From positions 124,001 to 188,000 of the forward strand of contig JBEONO010000002.1 of assembly GCA_040544425.1 (NCBI GenBank): 64,000 nt of DNA, given 5' to 3'. Below the pieces are notes generated by a model, which saw only the letters and a list, made by a program, of their open reading frames with translations, was not told the origin of the DNA and did not search any database. Each line of letters starts with the position of its first letter. Position 1 is the stretch's first letter. Shown one piece after another: positions 51,571-61,254 of this stretch. Source of the DNA: Solimicrobium sp040544425 (GTDB lineage Bacteria > Pseudomonadota > Gammaproteobacteria > Burkholderiales > Burkholderiaceae_D). Both the position numbers and the translations under genes were made by a program.

Positions 51571-52812
51571 ATGCCAAATACTTTGTTAAAAACAGTCGAA
51601 ACCCCGCACTTTCCGATTTATATGGACTATTCGGCAACTACGCCGATCGATCCACGTGTGGCTGACAAAATGATTCCTTATCTGCGTGAGCAATTCGGCA
51701 ATCCGGCCTCACGCAGCCATGCCTACGGCTGGTCGGCTGAGCACGCCGTTGAAGAAGCGCGCGGTCATGTTGCTGCCCTGATCGGTGCCGATCCGCGTGA
51801 AATCGTCTGGACTTCCGGCACGACTGAAAGTAATAACCTGGCGCTGAAAGGTGCCGCGCATTTTTATAAAACCCGCGGCAAACACATTATTACGGTCAAG
51901 ACAGAACACAAGGCGGTGCTGGATACGGTGCGCGAACTGGAGCGTCAGGGTTTTGAAGCGACTTATCTGGAGCCACAAGACAACGGTTTGATCACGGTTG
52001 AACAGTTAGCTGCTGCCGTGCGCCCCGACACGATCCTGGTATCAGTCATGTGGGTCAATAATGAAATCGGCGTGATTCAACCGATTGCCGAGATCGGCGA
52101 ATTCTGTCGCTCCAAAAATATTGTGTTCCACTGTGATGCGGCGCAGGCTACCGGCCGCATTGAGATCGACATGGAAAAAATCAAAGTCGATTTACTGTCA
52201 TTAACCGCACACAAGACCTATGGTCCGAAAGGTATCGGTGCTTTATACGTGCGCCGCAAACCGCGGATTCGTATCGAAGCGCAAATGCATGGTGGCGGAC
52301 ATGAGCGCGGTATGCGTTCCGGCACGCTGGCAACGCATCAGATCGTCGGAATGGGTGAAGCGTTCCGCATTGCCAAACTCGAGATGCACGACGAAAACCA
52401 GCGTATTCAGAAACTGCGCGATCGTCTGGCTAACGGCCTGCAGGAAATCGAGGAAGTGTATATCAATGGCGATATGGCGCACCGCGTTCCACATAATCTG
52501 AATGTCAGTTTCAACTATGTCGAAGGCGAATCGCTGATCATGGCGATTAAAGATATCGCGGTCTCGTCCGGCTCGGCCTGTACTTCGGCCAGTCTGGAAC
52601 CGTCGTATGTGTTACGTGCTTTGGGTCGCAGCGATGAACTGGCGCACAGCTCAATACGGTTCACGATCGGTCGGTTTACGACGGAAGAGGAAATCGATTA
52701 CGCGATCAAACTGATGAAAGACAAAGTGGCCAAGCTGCGCGAACTGTCGCCGCTGTGGGATATGTATAAAGATGGTGTCGATATTTCGTCGATACAGTGG
52801 GCAGCGCATTAA
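51571..52812 (+). CDS. iscS: Cysteine desulfurase IscS
   Basis: A 413-residue PLP enzyme supplying sulfur for Fe-S clusters, thiolated tRNA and cofactors. It has IYMDYSATTPIDPRVADKM, the PLP lysine in SLTAHKTYGPKG, and the catalytic cysteine loop SSGSACTSASLEPSYVLRALG-type text (GSACTSASLEPS). A 17-residue leader precedes the core, as in other betaproteobacteria. Twelve bases after iscR. Confidence 0.97.
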   Translation: MPNTLLKTVETPHFPIYMDYSATTPIDPRVADKMIPYLREQFGNPASRSHAYGWSAEHAVEEARGHVAALIGADPREIVWTSGTTESNNLALKGAAHFYKTRGKHIITVKTEHKAVLDTVRELERQGFEATYLEPQDNGLITVEQLAAAVRPDTILVSVMWVNNEIGVIQPIAEIGEFCRSKNIVFHCDAAQATGRIEIDMEKIKVDLLSLTAHKTYGPKGIGALYVRRKPRIRIEAQMHGGGHERGMRSGTLATHQIVGMGEAFRIAKLEMHDENQRIQKLRDRLANGLQEIEEVYINGDMAHRVPHNLNVSFNYVEGESLIMAIKDIAVSSGSACTSASLEPSYVLRALGRSDELAHSSIRFTIGRFTTEEEIDYAIKLMKDKVAKLRELSPLWDMYKDGVDISSIQWAAH

Positions 52813-52865
52813 TCAATTATTTTTTCAGGCGGTCAATCAAGGCAGTCTGATTCAGGAGAAGCAGC

Positions 52866-53255
52866 ATGGCATATTCAGATAAAGTGTTGGATCATTACGA
52901 AAATCCCCGCAATGTCGGCGCGTTCGAAAAGGGCGATGAATCGATCGGTACCGGCATGGTCGGCGCACCAGCCTGTGGTGACGTCATGAAGTTGCAGATC
53001 AAGGTCGGCGAAGACGGCATTATTCAAGACGCCAAATTCAAAACCTATGGCTGCGGATCGGCCATCGCGTCTTCTTCCCTGGTGACCGAATGGGTCAAAG
53101 GCAAGACGCTGGATCAGGCGCTGGAAATCAAGAACACCCAGATCGCCGAAGAATTGGCACTGCCACCGGTAAAAATTCACTGCTCGATTCTGGCGGAAGA
53201 CGCGATCAAGGCAGCGGTTCTCGATTACAAAACCAAACACGCAGCATTAGCTTAA
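52866..53255 (+). CDS. iscU: Fe-S cluster scaffold protein IscU
   Basis: A 129-residue scaffold on which [2Fe-2S] clusters are built. The three cluster cysteines lie in GAPACGDVM, YGCGSAIASSS and KIHCSILAEDA. The LPPVK motif, the recognition site for HscA, is intact. AGGAGAAGC precedes the ATG. Length and motifs are as in E. coli. Confidence 0.98.
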   Translation: MAYSDKVLDHYENPRNVGAFEKGDESIGTGMVGAPACGDVMKLQIKVGEDGIIQDAKFKTYGCGSAIASSSLVTEWVKGKTLDQALEIKNTQIAEELALPPVKIHCSILAEDAIKAAVLDYKTKHAALA

Positions 53256-53268
53256 CAACGGCATAACA

Positions 53269-53592
53269 ATGGCAATCACACTGACAGAAAAAGCAGCGCG
53301 CCACGTCACCCGTTATATGGAGCGACGCGGCAAGGGACTGGGCTTGCGCTTTGGTGTGCGCACCACCGGTTGCTCCGGCATGGCTTATAAACTGGAATAC
53401 GTCGACGAAATCGCGCCAGACGATCAGATTTTTGAATCGTATGGCGTGAAGGTCTTTGTCGACCCGAAAAGTCTGAGCTATATCGACGGCACCGAACTCG
53501 ATTTTGCGCGCGAAGGTCTGAATGAAGGATTTAAATTCAATAATCCGAACGTCAAGGATGAGTGCGGCTGCGGCGAAAGTTTCCGCATTTGA
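53269..53592 (+). CDS. iscA: A-type Fe-S carrier IscA
   Basis: A 107-residue carrier protein. Cysteines in TTGCSGMAY and the C-terminal DECGCGES are the three conserved ligands. Start 14 bases after iscU stop. Stop overlaps hscB start (TGATG). Confidence 0.97.
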   Translation: MAITLTEKAARHVTRYMERRGKGLGLRFGVRTTGCSGMAYKLEYVDEIAPDDQIFESYGVKVFVDPKSLSYIDGTELDFAREGLNEGFKFNNPNVKDECGCGESFRI

Positions 53593-54098
53593 TGCAAAAT
53601 CATTTCGACTTATTTCAGTTAACGCAGCGCTTCGATATTGATACGGCAGAGTTGGACGCGGCGTTTCGCGAAATCCAGGCCAGAGTCCATCCTGACAAAT
53701 TTGTCTCGGCCAGCAGTGCAGAACAGCGCATTGCGATGCAATGGGCGACCCGCGCCAATGAAGCGTATCAAACTTTAAAGAATCCGCTAAAGCGTGCAGC
53801 CTATCTGTGTGAATTGCATGGCGTGCCACTGGAAGCGGAATCCAATACTGCCATGCCTGCTGCATTTTTGATGCAGCAAATGGAATGGCGGGAAGAACTG
53901 GATGAAGCCAAAACTGATGTCGCTACGCTGGCGCGTCTGGAGGCCGAAGTGCAGCAGGCGCGACGCCTGCAATTACAGACTATTGCCGAGCAGTTGGGGC
54001 AGGCCGACTACCAGCTGGCTGCGCAATCAATACGACAACTGATGTTTCTGGACAAATTTGACGCTGACCTGGCGCATCTTTCTGATCAATCTGCCTGA
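53592..54098 (+). CDS. hscB: J-domain co-chaperone HscB
   Basis: A 168-residue co-chaperone that brings IscU to HscA. The N-terminal J domain shows HPD in RVHPDKF, and the C-terminal three-helix IscU-binding part begins near FLMQQMEWREELDEA. The ATG at 53592 shares one base with the iscA stop; the longer frame is rejected. Length close to E. coli HscB (171). Confidence 0.95.
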   Translation: MQNHFDLFQLTQRFDIDTAELDAAFREIQARVHPDKFVSASSAEQRIAMQWATRANEAYQTLKNPLKRAAYLCELHGVPLEAESNTAMPAAFLMQQMEWREELDEAKTDVATLARLEAEVQQARRLQLQTIAEQLGQADYQLAAQSIRQLMFLDKFDADLAHLSDQSA

Positions 54099-54112
54099 TA
54101 GATTTTAATTCA

Positions 54113-55975
54113 ATGGCCCTACTCCAAATTTCCGAACCTGGCATGTCCACTGCGCCGCACCAACATCGTTTGGCGATCGGCATCGATCTGGGCACCACCA
54201 ATTCATTGGTGGCGACGGTCCGCAACAGCCTTCCCGAAATCCTCAGCGACGAAGAAGGCCGCAGCCTGCTGCCGTCCATCGTGCGCTATTTACCAGATGG
54301 TCATGCGCATATCGGTTACAAGGCGCAGGCAGCCCAAACCACTGATCCGAAAAATACGATTCTTTCGGTAAAACGGTTGATGGGACGCGGTTTAAAAGAT
54401 ATCGCCTACGCCGAAAATCTGCCCTACGATTTTCTGGACACGCCAGGCATGGTGCAGATTCAAACCGTGGCAGGCGTGAAAAGTCCGGTTGAAACCTCGG
54501 CGCAAATTCTGGCGACACTAAGGCAGCGTGCTGAAGATGCCTTGGGCGATGAACTGGTTGGTGCCGTGATTACCGTGCCGGCCTATTTCGACGACGCCCA
54601 GCGTCAGGCGACCAAAGACGCCGCCAAGCTGGCCGGATTGACTGTGCTCAGGTTGTTGAATGAACCGACCGCCGCTGCGATTGCGTACGGGCTGGACAAT
54701 GCCTCCGAAGGGATTTACGCCGTGTACGATTTGGGCGGCGGCACCTTCGATATTTCGATTTTAAAAATGAGCAAGGGTGTGTTTGAGGTCATGGCCACGG
54801 GTGGAGATTCTGCCCTGGGTGGCGATGATTTCGATCACCGCCTGTTGTGCTGGATCAGCGAACAGGCCAAGCTGGCGCCGCTCTCGGATGCCGATACCCG
54901 CTTGTTGATGGTCAAGGCACGGGAAGCCAAGGAACTGTTGTCGACCAAAGCCGAAACGCATATTGATGCTGCGCTGGCTTCTGGCGAGAATGTGCATCTG
55001 ACGGTAAGCGCGGAAACGTTTGCCGAAATTACCCAGCATCTGATTCAAAAAACCATGCAGCCCTGTAAAAAGGCCTTGCGTGACGCCGGTTTGCAGACCG
55101 ATCAGATTGACGGTGTGGTTCTGGTTGGTGGTGCCACACGCATGCCGCAAGTGCGCAAGGCAGTGGCGGCTTTTTTTCAGACCACACCGTTATCGAATCT
55201 CGATCCGGATAAAGTGGTTGCGCTCGGTGCGGCGATTCAGGCAAATTTATTGGCGGGTAACCGACCAGCCGGTGACGACTGGTTATTGCTGGATGTGATT
55301 CCTCTATCTCTGGGCATTGAGACCATGGGCGGTCTGGCTGAAAAAGTCATTCCACGCAACTCGACCATTCCCTGCGCGCGTGCCCAGGAATTTACGACCT
55401 TCAAGGACGGACAAACGGCGCTCGCCATTCACATCGTGCAGGGTGAACGCGAACTGGTCAGCGACTGCCGTTCACTGGCGCGCTTTGAATTGCGTGGCAT
55501 TCCGCCGATGGCCGCTGGCGCAGCACGGATTCGGATTACGTATCAGGTCGATGCAGATGGTCTGCTGTCGGTCTCGGCGCGTGAATTGCGCTCCAACGTC
55601 GAAGCCTCGATCACCGTCAAACCATCCTACGGATTGGACGACGATGCGATTACGCGCATGCTGCAGGAATCAAACACCACGGCCGACGCGGACATGCAAC
55701 TGCGTGCTTTAAAAGAACAGCAGGTTGAAGCGGAGCGCATCGTACTGGCAACGCAGTCGGCACTGGCATCCGATGCAAATTTACTGAGCGAAGCTGAACA
55801 TGCGGAGATCGTGCAATTAATCGACGCAGTCATGAACTGCGCGCAGGGCCAGGACCGCAACGCCATCGAGGCGGCAATTAATGCATTATCAAACGGCACC
55901 GAAGAGTTTGCGGCGCGACGCATGGATAAAAGTGTGCGTGTTGCACTGACCGGAAAAAAACTCGACCAAATTTAA
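54113..55975 (+). CDS. hscA: Hsp70-type chaperone HscA
   Basis: A 620-residue specialised Hsp70 that releases clusters from IscU. The ATPase domain begins IGIDLGTTNSLVAT and contains VYDLGGGTFDISIL and LVGGATRMPQVR; the substrate domain follows from about 400 with DVIPLSLGIETMGG. Located between hscB and fdx, which distinguishes it from DnaK. Confidence 0.97.
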   Translation: MALLQISEPGMSTAPHQHRLAIGIDLGTTNSLVATVRNSLPEILSDEEGRSLLPSIVRYLPDGHAHIGYKAQAAQTTDPKNTILSVKRLMGRGLKDIAYAENLPYDFLDTPGMVQIQTVAGVKSPVETSAQILATLRQRAEDALGDELVGAVITVPAYFDDAQRQATKDAAKLAGLTVLRLLNEPTAAAIAYGLDNASEGIYAVYDLGGGTFDISILKMSKGVFEVMATGGDSALGGDDFDHRLLCWISEQAKLAPLSDADTRLLMVKAREAKELLSTKAETHIDAALASGENVHLTVSAETFAEITQHLIQKTMQPCKKALRDAGLQTDQIDGVVLVGGATRMPQVRKAVAAFFQTTPLSNLDPDKVVALGAAIQANLLAGNRPAGDDWLLLDVIPLSLGIETMGGLAEKVIPRNSTIPCARAQEFTTFKDGQTALAIHIVQGERELVSDCRSLARFELRGIPPMAAGAARIRITYQVDADGLLSVSARELRSNVEASITVKPSYGLDDDAITRMLQESNTTADADMQLRALKEQQVEAERIVLATQSALASDANLLSEAEHAEIVQLIDAVMNCAQGQDRNAIEAAINALSNGTEEFAARRMDKSVRVALTGKKLDQI

Positions 55976-55988
55976 GAAGATTAAACCT

Positions 55989-56327
55989 ATGCCACAAATT
56001 ATCGTACTACCCCATCAGCAATTATGTCCGGAAGGCGCCGTGCTGGAAGCCGAAGTCGGCGCTTCTCTGTGCGAGGTTTTGCTCGACAATGATATTGCGA
56101 TTGAACACGCCTGCGAAATGTCTTGCGCCTGCACCACCTGCCACGTCGTTGTGCGCGAAGGTTTTAATTCGCTGAATCAGTCGACCGAGGATGAAGAAGA
56201 TCTGCTGGACGCCGCCTGGGGACTGGAACCGACTTCGCGCCTGTCCTGCCAGGTCAAAATCAGTCAGGCAACTATTGTCATTGAAATACCGAAGTACACG
56301 ATTAATCACGCCCGTGAAAATCATTGA
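55989..56327 (+). CDS. fdx: [2Fe-2S] ferredoxin of the isc operon
   Basis: A 112-residue adrenodoxin-type ferredoxin that donates electrons during cluster assembly. Ligands: C-x5-C-x2-C in CEMSCACTTC and a fourth Cys in RLSCQVKI. Last gene of the isc run; iscX, which often follows, is absent here. Confidence 0.97.
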   Translation: MPQIIVLPHQQLCPEGAVLEAEVGASLCEVLLDNDIAIEHACEMSCACTTCHVVVREGFNSLNQSTEDEEDLLDAAWGLEPTSRLSCQVKISQATIVIEIPKYTINHARENH

Positions 56328-56400
56328 TTGATATGTGACAAAGTGGTGTTGGCATTTTTGCGTACTATGGCCGCACTCGCGAAAATTGTAAGGAAGCTCT

Positions 56401-59352
56401 ATGAATACCGGCAAAGATGGATTTATCCCTTCTGGACACCTCCCCCCTCAGGAAATCACTTCGATTATTCTGCAGGAAAAATATTGCAAGGGTAGTGAGT
56501 CGACCGACCATGACGTCTACCTGCGCGTGGCGCAAGGTCTGGGAAAAGATGCGAAGCAACAGGCCGAATTTTTAGCCACCTTTCAGGCCGGGTTCATTGG
56601 CGGCGGACGGATTATGTCAGCTGGCGGGACCGAGATCGCGGCAACCCTGATCAATTGTTTTGTGCAGGAAGTCAACGATTGCATTTCCAGTCCTGATCCA
56701 AAAACACCCGGTATTTACGATGCCTTAAAACAGGCTGCCGAAACCATGCGTCGCGGCGGTGGCGTCGGCTACGATTTTTCGCGGATCCGCCCCAAAGGTG
56801 CAATTGTCAAAGGAACCCAGTCGGTTGCCAGCGGACCGCTGTCGTATATGTATGTGTTTGATCAGTCGTGCTCGACCGTTGAATCGGCCGGTTCACGCCG
56901 CGGTGCGCAGATGGGTGTGCTGCGGGTTGATCATCCGGACATCGAAGCGTTCGTGCACGCCAAAGATGGTTTGCAAATCGACGAGTTGGCGCTCGATGAT
57001 GCGATGAAAAAAAGTCTGCAGGAACTGATGATCAGCAATTACAGTTTCGCCGACAAAATGCGCCAGGGGTTTACCAAGCTGCGCAACTTCAATATCAGCG
57101 TGGCGGTGACTGATGCGTTTATGGCGGCGGTGGCTGCCGACGACGATTGGGAACTGGTCCATCGCGCCCAACCAGACCCGTCCTTTTCTGATGCCTGCCT
57201 GCGCGCTGATGGTCAGTGGGTGTATCGCAAAATCAAGGCACGCCATTTGTGGAATCAGATCACGGCCAGCACCTATGATCATGCCGAACCGGGCGTGCTG
57301 TTCATCGACAAAATCAATCGCGACAATAATCTGTCGTATTGTGAAGTCATCGAGTCAACCAATCCTTGTGGCGAGCAACCGCTGCCCGCCTATGGCTGCT
57401 GTGATCTGGGCTCGACAGTCTTACCGCGTTTCGTGGTTGACCCGTTCACGCCTGCCGCCCATTTCGACTGGAAGCAATTTGCCAAAGTGGTGCGCGGTGC
57501 GGTCCATATTCTGGACCGGGTGCTGGATGTCACCCTGTGGCCGATCCCGGAACAACAGCACGAAGCCGAGCAAAAGCGCCGCATTGGTTTGGGTTATACG
57601 GGCCTGGGCGATACCTTGATCATGCTGGGTCTGCGCTACGACAGCGATGAAGGTCGCGCCATGGCTGCGAAGATTACCGAAACCATGTGTCATGAAGCGT
57701 ATCGGGCATCGATCAATCTGGCGCAGCAGTTCGGCCCGTTTCCGATGTTTGATGCGGATCAGTATCTGGCCAGCCCGCGCTTCGCTTCGCGTCTGCCCGA
57801 CGATATTCAATCCGATATCCGGCAATACGGCATCCGCAACAGTCACCTGCTGTCGATTGCCCCAACCGGCACGATAAGCATGGCGTTTGCCGACAACGCA
57901 TCGAATGGTATCGAGCCGCCGTTTTCCTGGACCTACAACCGCAAAAAGCGCGAAAAGGATGGCACTGAAAAAACCATCCGCGTGGTCGATCATGCGTTGC
58001 GCGTCTACGAACATTTGCATGGCCAGGTTAACGACTACAGCACCCTGCCCCCCTGTTTTGTCAGCGCACTGGATATTTCAGCGCAAGACCATATGATGAT
58101 GTGTGCCGCAGTTGCACCGTTTATCGATACCGCGATTTCAAAAACCGTGAATGTCCCGGGCGATTATCCGTTCGATCAATTTCAGGATTTATATACCAGC
58201 GCCTGGAAAGCCGGCTTGAAAGGCATCGCAACCTATCGTCCCAACTATGTGTTGGGTTCGGTGCTGTCGGTCGACAATCCGGTTGCGGTCAATATCATGC
58301 CGAACGATCTGGAGTTGAATGATCCGGACCGGCGCATCGTGTTAAAAGAAGTACCGCAACCGGCATTGGCCAGTCTGCGCTGGCCCGGCCGTCCTAAAAT
58401 CCCCAACGGCAATCCGAGCTGGACTTATCTGGTCGAACATCACAAAGGCGATTTTTCAGTGGTGATCGGTCAGGCTGAAACCGGCAATGCCCATCCGTTT
58501 GAGGTCTGGGTCAGCGGCAATGAACAGCCGCGTGTGCTGGGCGCGATCGCCAAAACGCTGTCGATGGATATGCGCACGGGTGACCCGCAGTGGTTGAAGA
58601 TGAAGCTGGAATCACTGGCCAAAACCAGCGGTGACGACGGCTTTGAACTGGCCCTGGGTGACCAGATCGTGTATGCCCCGAGTCTGGTCGCGGGTCTGGC
58701 CAAAATTATTCAAAAGCGTTTAAGTGATCTGGGTATTTACGATATCGACGCCCCAAGTCCGATGATCGATGCCCTGTTCTCCAAAAAAGAACCCAAGTCT
58801 GGCACCGACGGCACCATGAGCTGGTCGGTCGATATCAAAAATCCTTCCACCGGCGACGACTTTCTGATGATCGTCAAGGAATGCCGCCTGCCAAATGGCC
58901 GGCTGTATCCGTATTCGGTGTGGCTGGCGGGTGATTATCCCAAGGTCATGGATGGACTGACCAAACTGCTCTCGCTGGATATGCGCGTCATTGACCCGGC
59001 CTGGATCGGCGTCAAGTTGCGCAAACTGCTGACCTTCTCGGAACATCGCGGCGACTTTTTGGCCAAGGTGCCCGGCTCTGAAAAACAACAGTCGTATCCC
59101 TCCACCGTGGCTTATATGGCAACGCTGCTGTTGCACCGTTATGACCTGCTCGGCATCCTGACCAAAAACGGGGTGCCGGTCAATCAGATGGGTGTACTGG
59201 CAAAACCGCAGCACAGTGATACACAAAACGACGGCGGCAGTCGGATCGTCAAATCGAACAAGAAATGTCCGGAGTGCCACGTGTATGCCGTGATCAGGCG
59301 CGATGGCTGTGATTTCTGCACGAATTGCTCGGCAATCGGCTCCTGCGGATAA
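56401..59352 (+). CDS. nrdJ: Adenosylcobalamin-dependent (class II) ribonucleoside-diphosphate reductase
   Basis: A 983-residue enzyme that makes deoxyribonucleotides with coenzyme B12, independent of oxygen. The barrel carries GGGVGYDFSRIRPKGA, the substrate-site NPCGEQPLPAYGCCDLG region, and IAPTGTISM. The C-terminal third holds two tandem related domains at about 658–780 and 800–922, sharing PFEVW(V/L)-x-G and LS(M/L)DMR-x-x-DP-x-W motifs. A zinc-ribbon tail ends the chain (CPECHVYAV...CDFCTNC), probably part of the redox-active terminus. Clear AAGGAAG ribosome site. No cobalamin riboswitch fits in the 73-base leader. Confidence 0.95.
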   Translation: MNTGKDGFIPSGHLPPQEITSIILQEKYCKGSESTDHDVYLRVAQGLGKDAKQQAEFLATFQAGFIGGGRIMSAGGTEIAATLINCFVQEVNDCISSPDPKTPGIYDALKQAAETMRRGGGVGYDFSRIRPKGAIVKGTQSVASGPLSYMYVFDQSCSTVESAGSRRGAQMGVLRVDHPDIEAFVHAKDGLQIDELALDDAMKKSLQELMISNYSFADKMRQGFTKLRNFNISVAVTDAFMAAVAADDDWELVHRAQPDPSFSDACLRADGQWVYRKIKARHLWNQITASTYDHAEPGVLFIDKINRDNNLSYCEVIESTNPCGEQPLPAYGCCDLGSTVLPRFVVDPFTPAAHFDWKQFAKVVRGAVHILDRVLDVTLWPIPEQQHEAEQKRRIGLGYTGLGDTLIMLGLRYDSDEGRAMAAKITETMCHEAYRASINLAQQFGPFPMFDADQYLASPRFASRLPDDIQSDIRQYGIRNSHLLSIAPTGTISMAFADNASNGIEPPFSWTYNRKKREKDGTEKTIRVVDHALRVYEHLHGQVNDYSTLPPCFVSALDISAQDHMMMCAAVAPFIDTAISKTVNVPGDYPFDQFQDLYTSAWKAGLKGIATYRPNYVLGSVLSVDNPVAVNIMPNDLELNDPDRRIVLKEVPQPALASLRWPGRPKIPNGNPSWTYLVEHHKGDFSVVIGQAETGNAHPFEVWVSGNEQPRVLGAIAKTLSMDMRTGDPQWLKMKLESLAKTSGDDGFELALGDQIVYAPSLVAGLAKIIQKRLSDLGIYDIDAPSPMIDALFSKKEPKSGTDGTMSWSVDIKNPSTGDDFLMIVKECRLPNGRLYPYSVWLAGDYPKVMDGLTKLLSLDMRVIDPAWIGVKLRKLLTFSEHRGDFLAKVPGSEKQQSYPSTVAYMATLLLHRYDLLGILTKNGVPVNQMGVLAKPQHSDTQNDGGSRIVKSNKKCPECHVYAVIRRDGCDFCTNCSAIGSCG

Positions 59353-59394
59353 GCGCACTGGATTGCCAGTAGCCGACATTCTCTGACGGGTGCC

Positions 59395-59413
59395 GGGGTG
59401 AAATGCCCCCTTT
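59395..59413 (+). terminator. Weak hairpin after nrdJ
   Basis: GGGG, seven bases, CCCC followed by CTTT, about 43 bases past the nrdJ stop. Short stem and T-run, so only a possible terminator. Confidence 0.3.
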
Positions 59414-59538
59414 CCCTAGTAAATCACCCCAATCCGGTTTACTATGGAAATTCCCGTCGGTAATTTTTATCGTCGCATAATCCAAACAATAATAAATGTT
59501 CAACAAATCCGTCCACCAATCCCTTAATTTCTGACGAA

Positions 59539-61149
59539 ATGTCGAACAAACGACTTTATTTGAGCTACCTGAGTCTCGTCTACTATTTACGGGGCATGTC
59601 CTTACGAACCGCCATTATCGCTGCGGTTTTTTTCGGACTGATTGGTTCCGCCGCGCTGCTGATTCCGTATAACATCAGCTCGATTGATGACGCTGCGCGC
59701 CACAAGCAGGCCGAGGACCATCAACGGCTGGTGAATATTCTGGCGGTGATCCAAAGCGAACCGCTGTGGCAGATCACGCCGGAAATTGCACGCACCTCCA
59801 GTGAAGTCGTATATTCCGATCCCCGCATTGCAGCGATTGAGGTATACAGCCTGCCGGATCACAAAAAATTTCTGTCCCTGTCCCGTAAAGATACCCAGAA
59901 GGGTCCATTTTTTACACTGAACCGACCGATCAAGCACGATGAAAAAATCATAGGCACGGTCGAGCTGGTCATGGCTGATGATTTATTGCTGGAAGAAGAA
60001 CGTACCGCTTTCATTCGCTACACGATTACCGCGATTTTTTCATTCATCATTGCGGTGGTGCTGATTATCTTTGTTTTGCAAAAACGCCTGGTCGAACCGA
60101 TCACTGGTCTGGTGAAAGAATCGGAACGCCTGTCAAACGGTGTGCTGTCGAATCCGATCGTATTGAACCGCAGCGATGAAATCGGCCATCTGGCGCAAAC
60201 CATGGAAGCAACCCGTCAGGCTTTGGCGCGCACGTTTTCAGAACTGGAAATCAAGAACAATCAACTGACCGATTATTCCAATACCCTGGAAACCAAGGTT
60301 AAAGTTCGTACCACCGAACTGGAAACTGCCCTGAAAAATATCAACCACGCCCATCAGGAACTGACCCGCATCGAGCGCATGGCGTCTCTGGGTTCGATGG
60401 TGGCCGGTGTGGCGCACGAACTGAACACGCCAATCGGCAACTGCCTGCTGGTGGCCAGTACGCTGGAAGCTGAAGTGAGCAGATTCTCGGGCATCTTCAA
60501 AAGTGCCAGCATGCGCAAGTCCGATCTGGAAAAATTCCTGCAGATTGCCAATGAATCGAGCACCCTGCTGTTGCGCGGCCTGAACCAGGCGGCGCACCTG
60601 GTTGGTGACTTTAAACAGGTCGCGGTGGACCAGTCCAGCGCGCAGCGTCGTCAGTTCGATTTGCACACCATGATGCTGGAACTGACTTCACTGCTGATGC
60701 CGGGTCTGTCCAAAACCCCGTATATCCTGGTGCTCGATATCCCTACCGACATACAGCTGGACAGTTATCCGGGACCGCTGGGTCAGGTGTTTACCAATCT
60801 GATCAATAACTCGGTCACCCACGGCTTTCACGATCGCAATTACGGCAATATGCGCATTGCCGCCCAGTTGATGGGTAACAAAGTCAACATGACCTTCAGT
60901 GATGACGGACACGGTATTCCGCCTGAGATTTTGCACCGGATTTATGAGCCGTTTTTCACCACTCGGTTTGGCAAGGGTGGCAGCGGTCTGGGCTTGAGCA
61001 TTACCTACAATATCGTCACCAATGTCCTGGGCGGAGAAATTATTGCGCACAGCGAGCCGAATCAAGGCTGCACGTTTACCATCACGGTCCCGCTGGTGAC
61101 GCCGAATATGGATGAGACCATCCAATCATCATTGAACTTTACAATTTGA
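59539..61149 (+). CDS. Membrane sensor histidine kinase (HAMP)
   Basis: A 536-residue kinase. Transmembrane helices at about 23–44 and 160–178 flank a periplasmic sensor of about 115 residues; a HAMP domain follows (RLVEPITGLVKESERLSNG), then a coiled coil (LETKVKVRTTELETALKN), the phosphoacceptor His293 in AGVAHELNTPIGN, and an ATPase lobe with LINNSVTHGF, DDGHGIPPE and GGSGLGLSI. The HELNTPIGN box is the type seen in kinases that often lack an adjacent regulator, and none is adjacent here. Signal unknown. Confidence 0.93.
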   Translation: MSNKRLYLSYLSLVYYLRGMSLRTAIIAAVFFGLIGSAALLIPYNISSIDDAARHKQAEDHQRLVNILAVIQSEPLWQITPEIARTSSEVVYSDPRIAAIEVYSLPDHKKFLSLSRKDTQKGPFFTLNRPIKHDEKIIGTVELVMADDLLLEEERTAFIRYTITAIFSFIIAVVLIIFVLQKRLVEPITGLVKESERLSNGVLSNPIVLNRSDEIGHLAQTMEATRQALARTFSELEIKNNQLTDYSNTLETKVKVRTTELETALKNINHAHQELTRIERMASLGSMVAGVAHELNTPIGNCLLVASTLEAEVSRFSGIFKSASMRKSDLEKFLQIANESSTLLLRGLNQAAHLVGDFKQVAVDQSSAQRRQFDLHTMMLELTSLLMPGLSKTPYILVLDIPTDIQLDSYPGPLGQVFTNLINNSVTHGFHDRNYGNMRIAAQLMGNKVNMTFSDDGHGIPPEILHRIYEPFFTTRFGKGGSGLGLSITYNIVTNVLGGEIIAHSEPNQGCTFTITVPLVTPNMDETIQSSLNFTI

Positions 61150-61154
61150 CACCG

Positions 61155-61178
61155 CCAGTGCGGAAAATTCCGCACTGG
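61155..61178. terminator. Perfect 11-bp stem-loop between the sensor kinase gene and thyA
   Basis: CCAGTGCGGAA, AA, TTCCGCACTGG, starting six bases past the kinase stop. It lacks a T-run; it may end the kinase transcript, stabilise its 3' end, or be an operator. Confidence 0.5.
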
Positions 61179-61254
61179 GCAAACCTAAACTTTCTCCTGC
61201 CGAATCTGATGTTGTACAATCGCGCATTCGAGACAATTCAGTGTAAAAACCCTC

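Noticed and set aside
56328..56400. Cobalamin riboswitch expected ahead of the B12-dependent reductase
   Set aside because: The leader is only 73 bases and shows no B12-box-like sequence.
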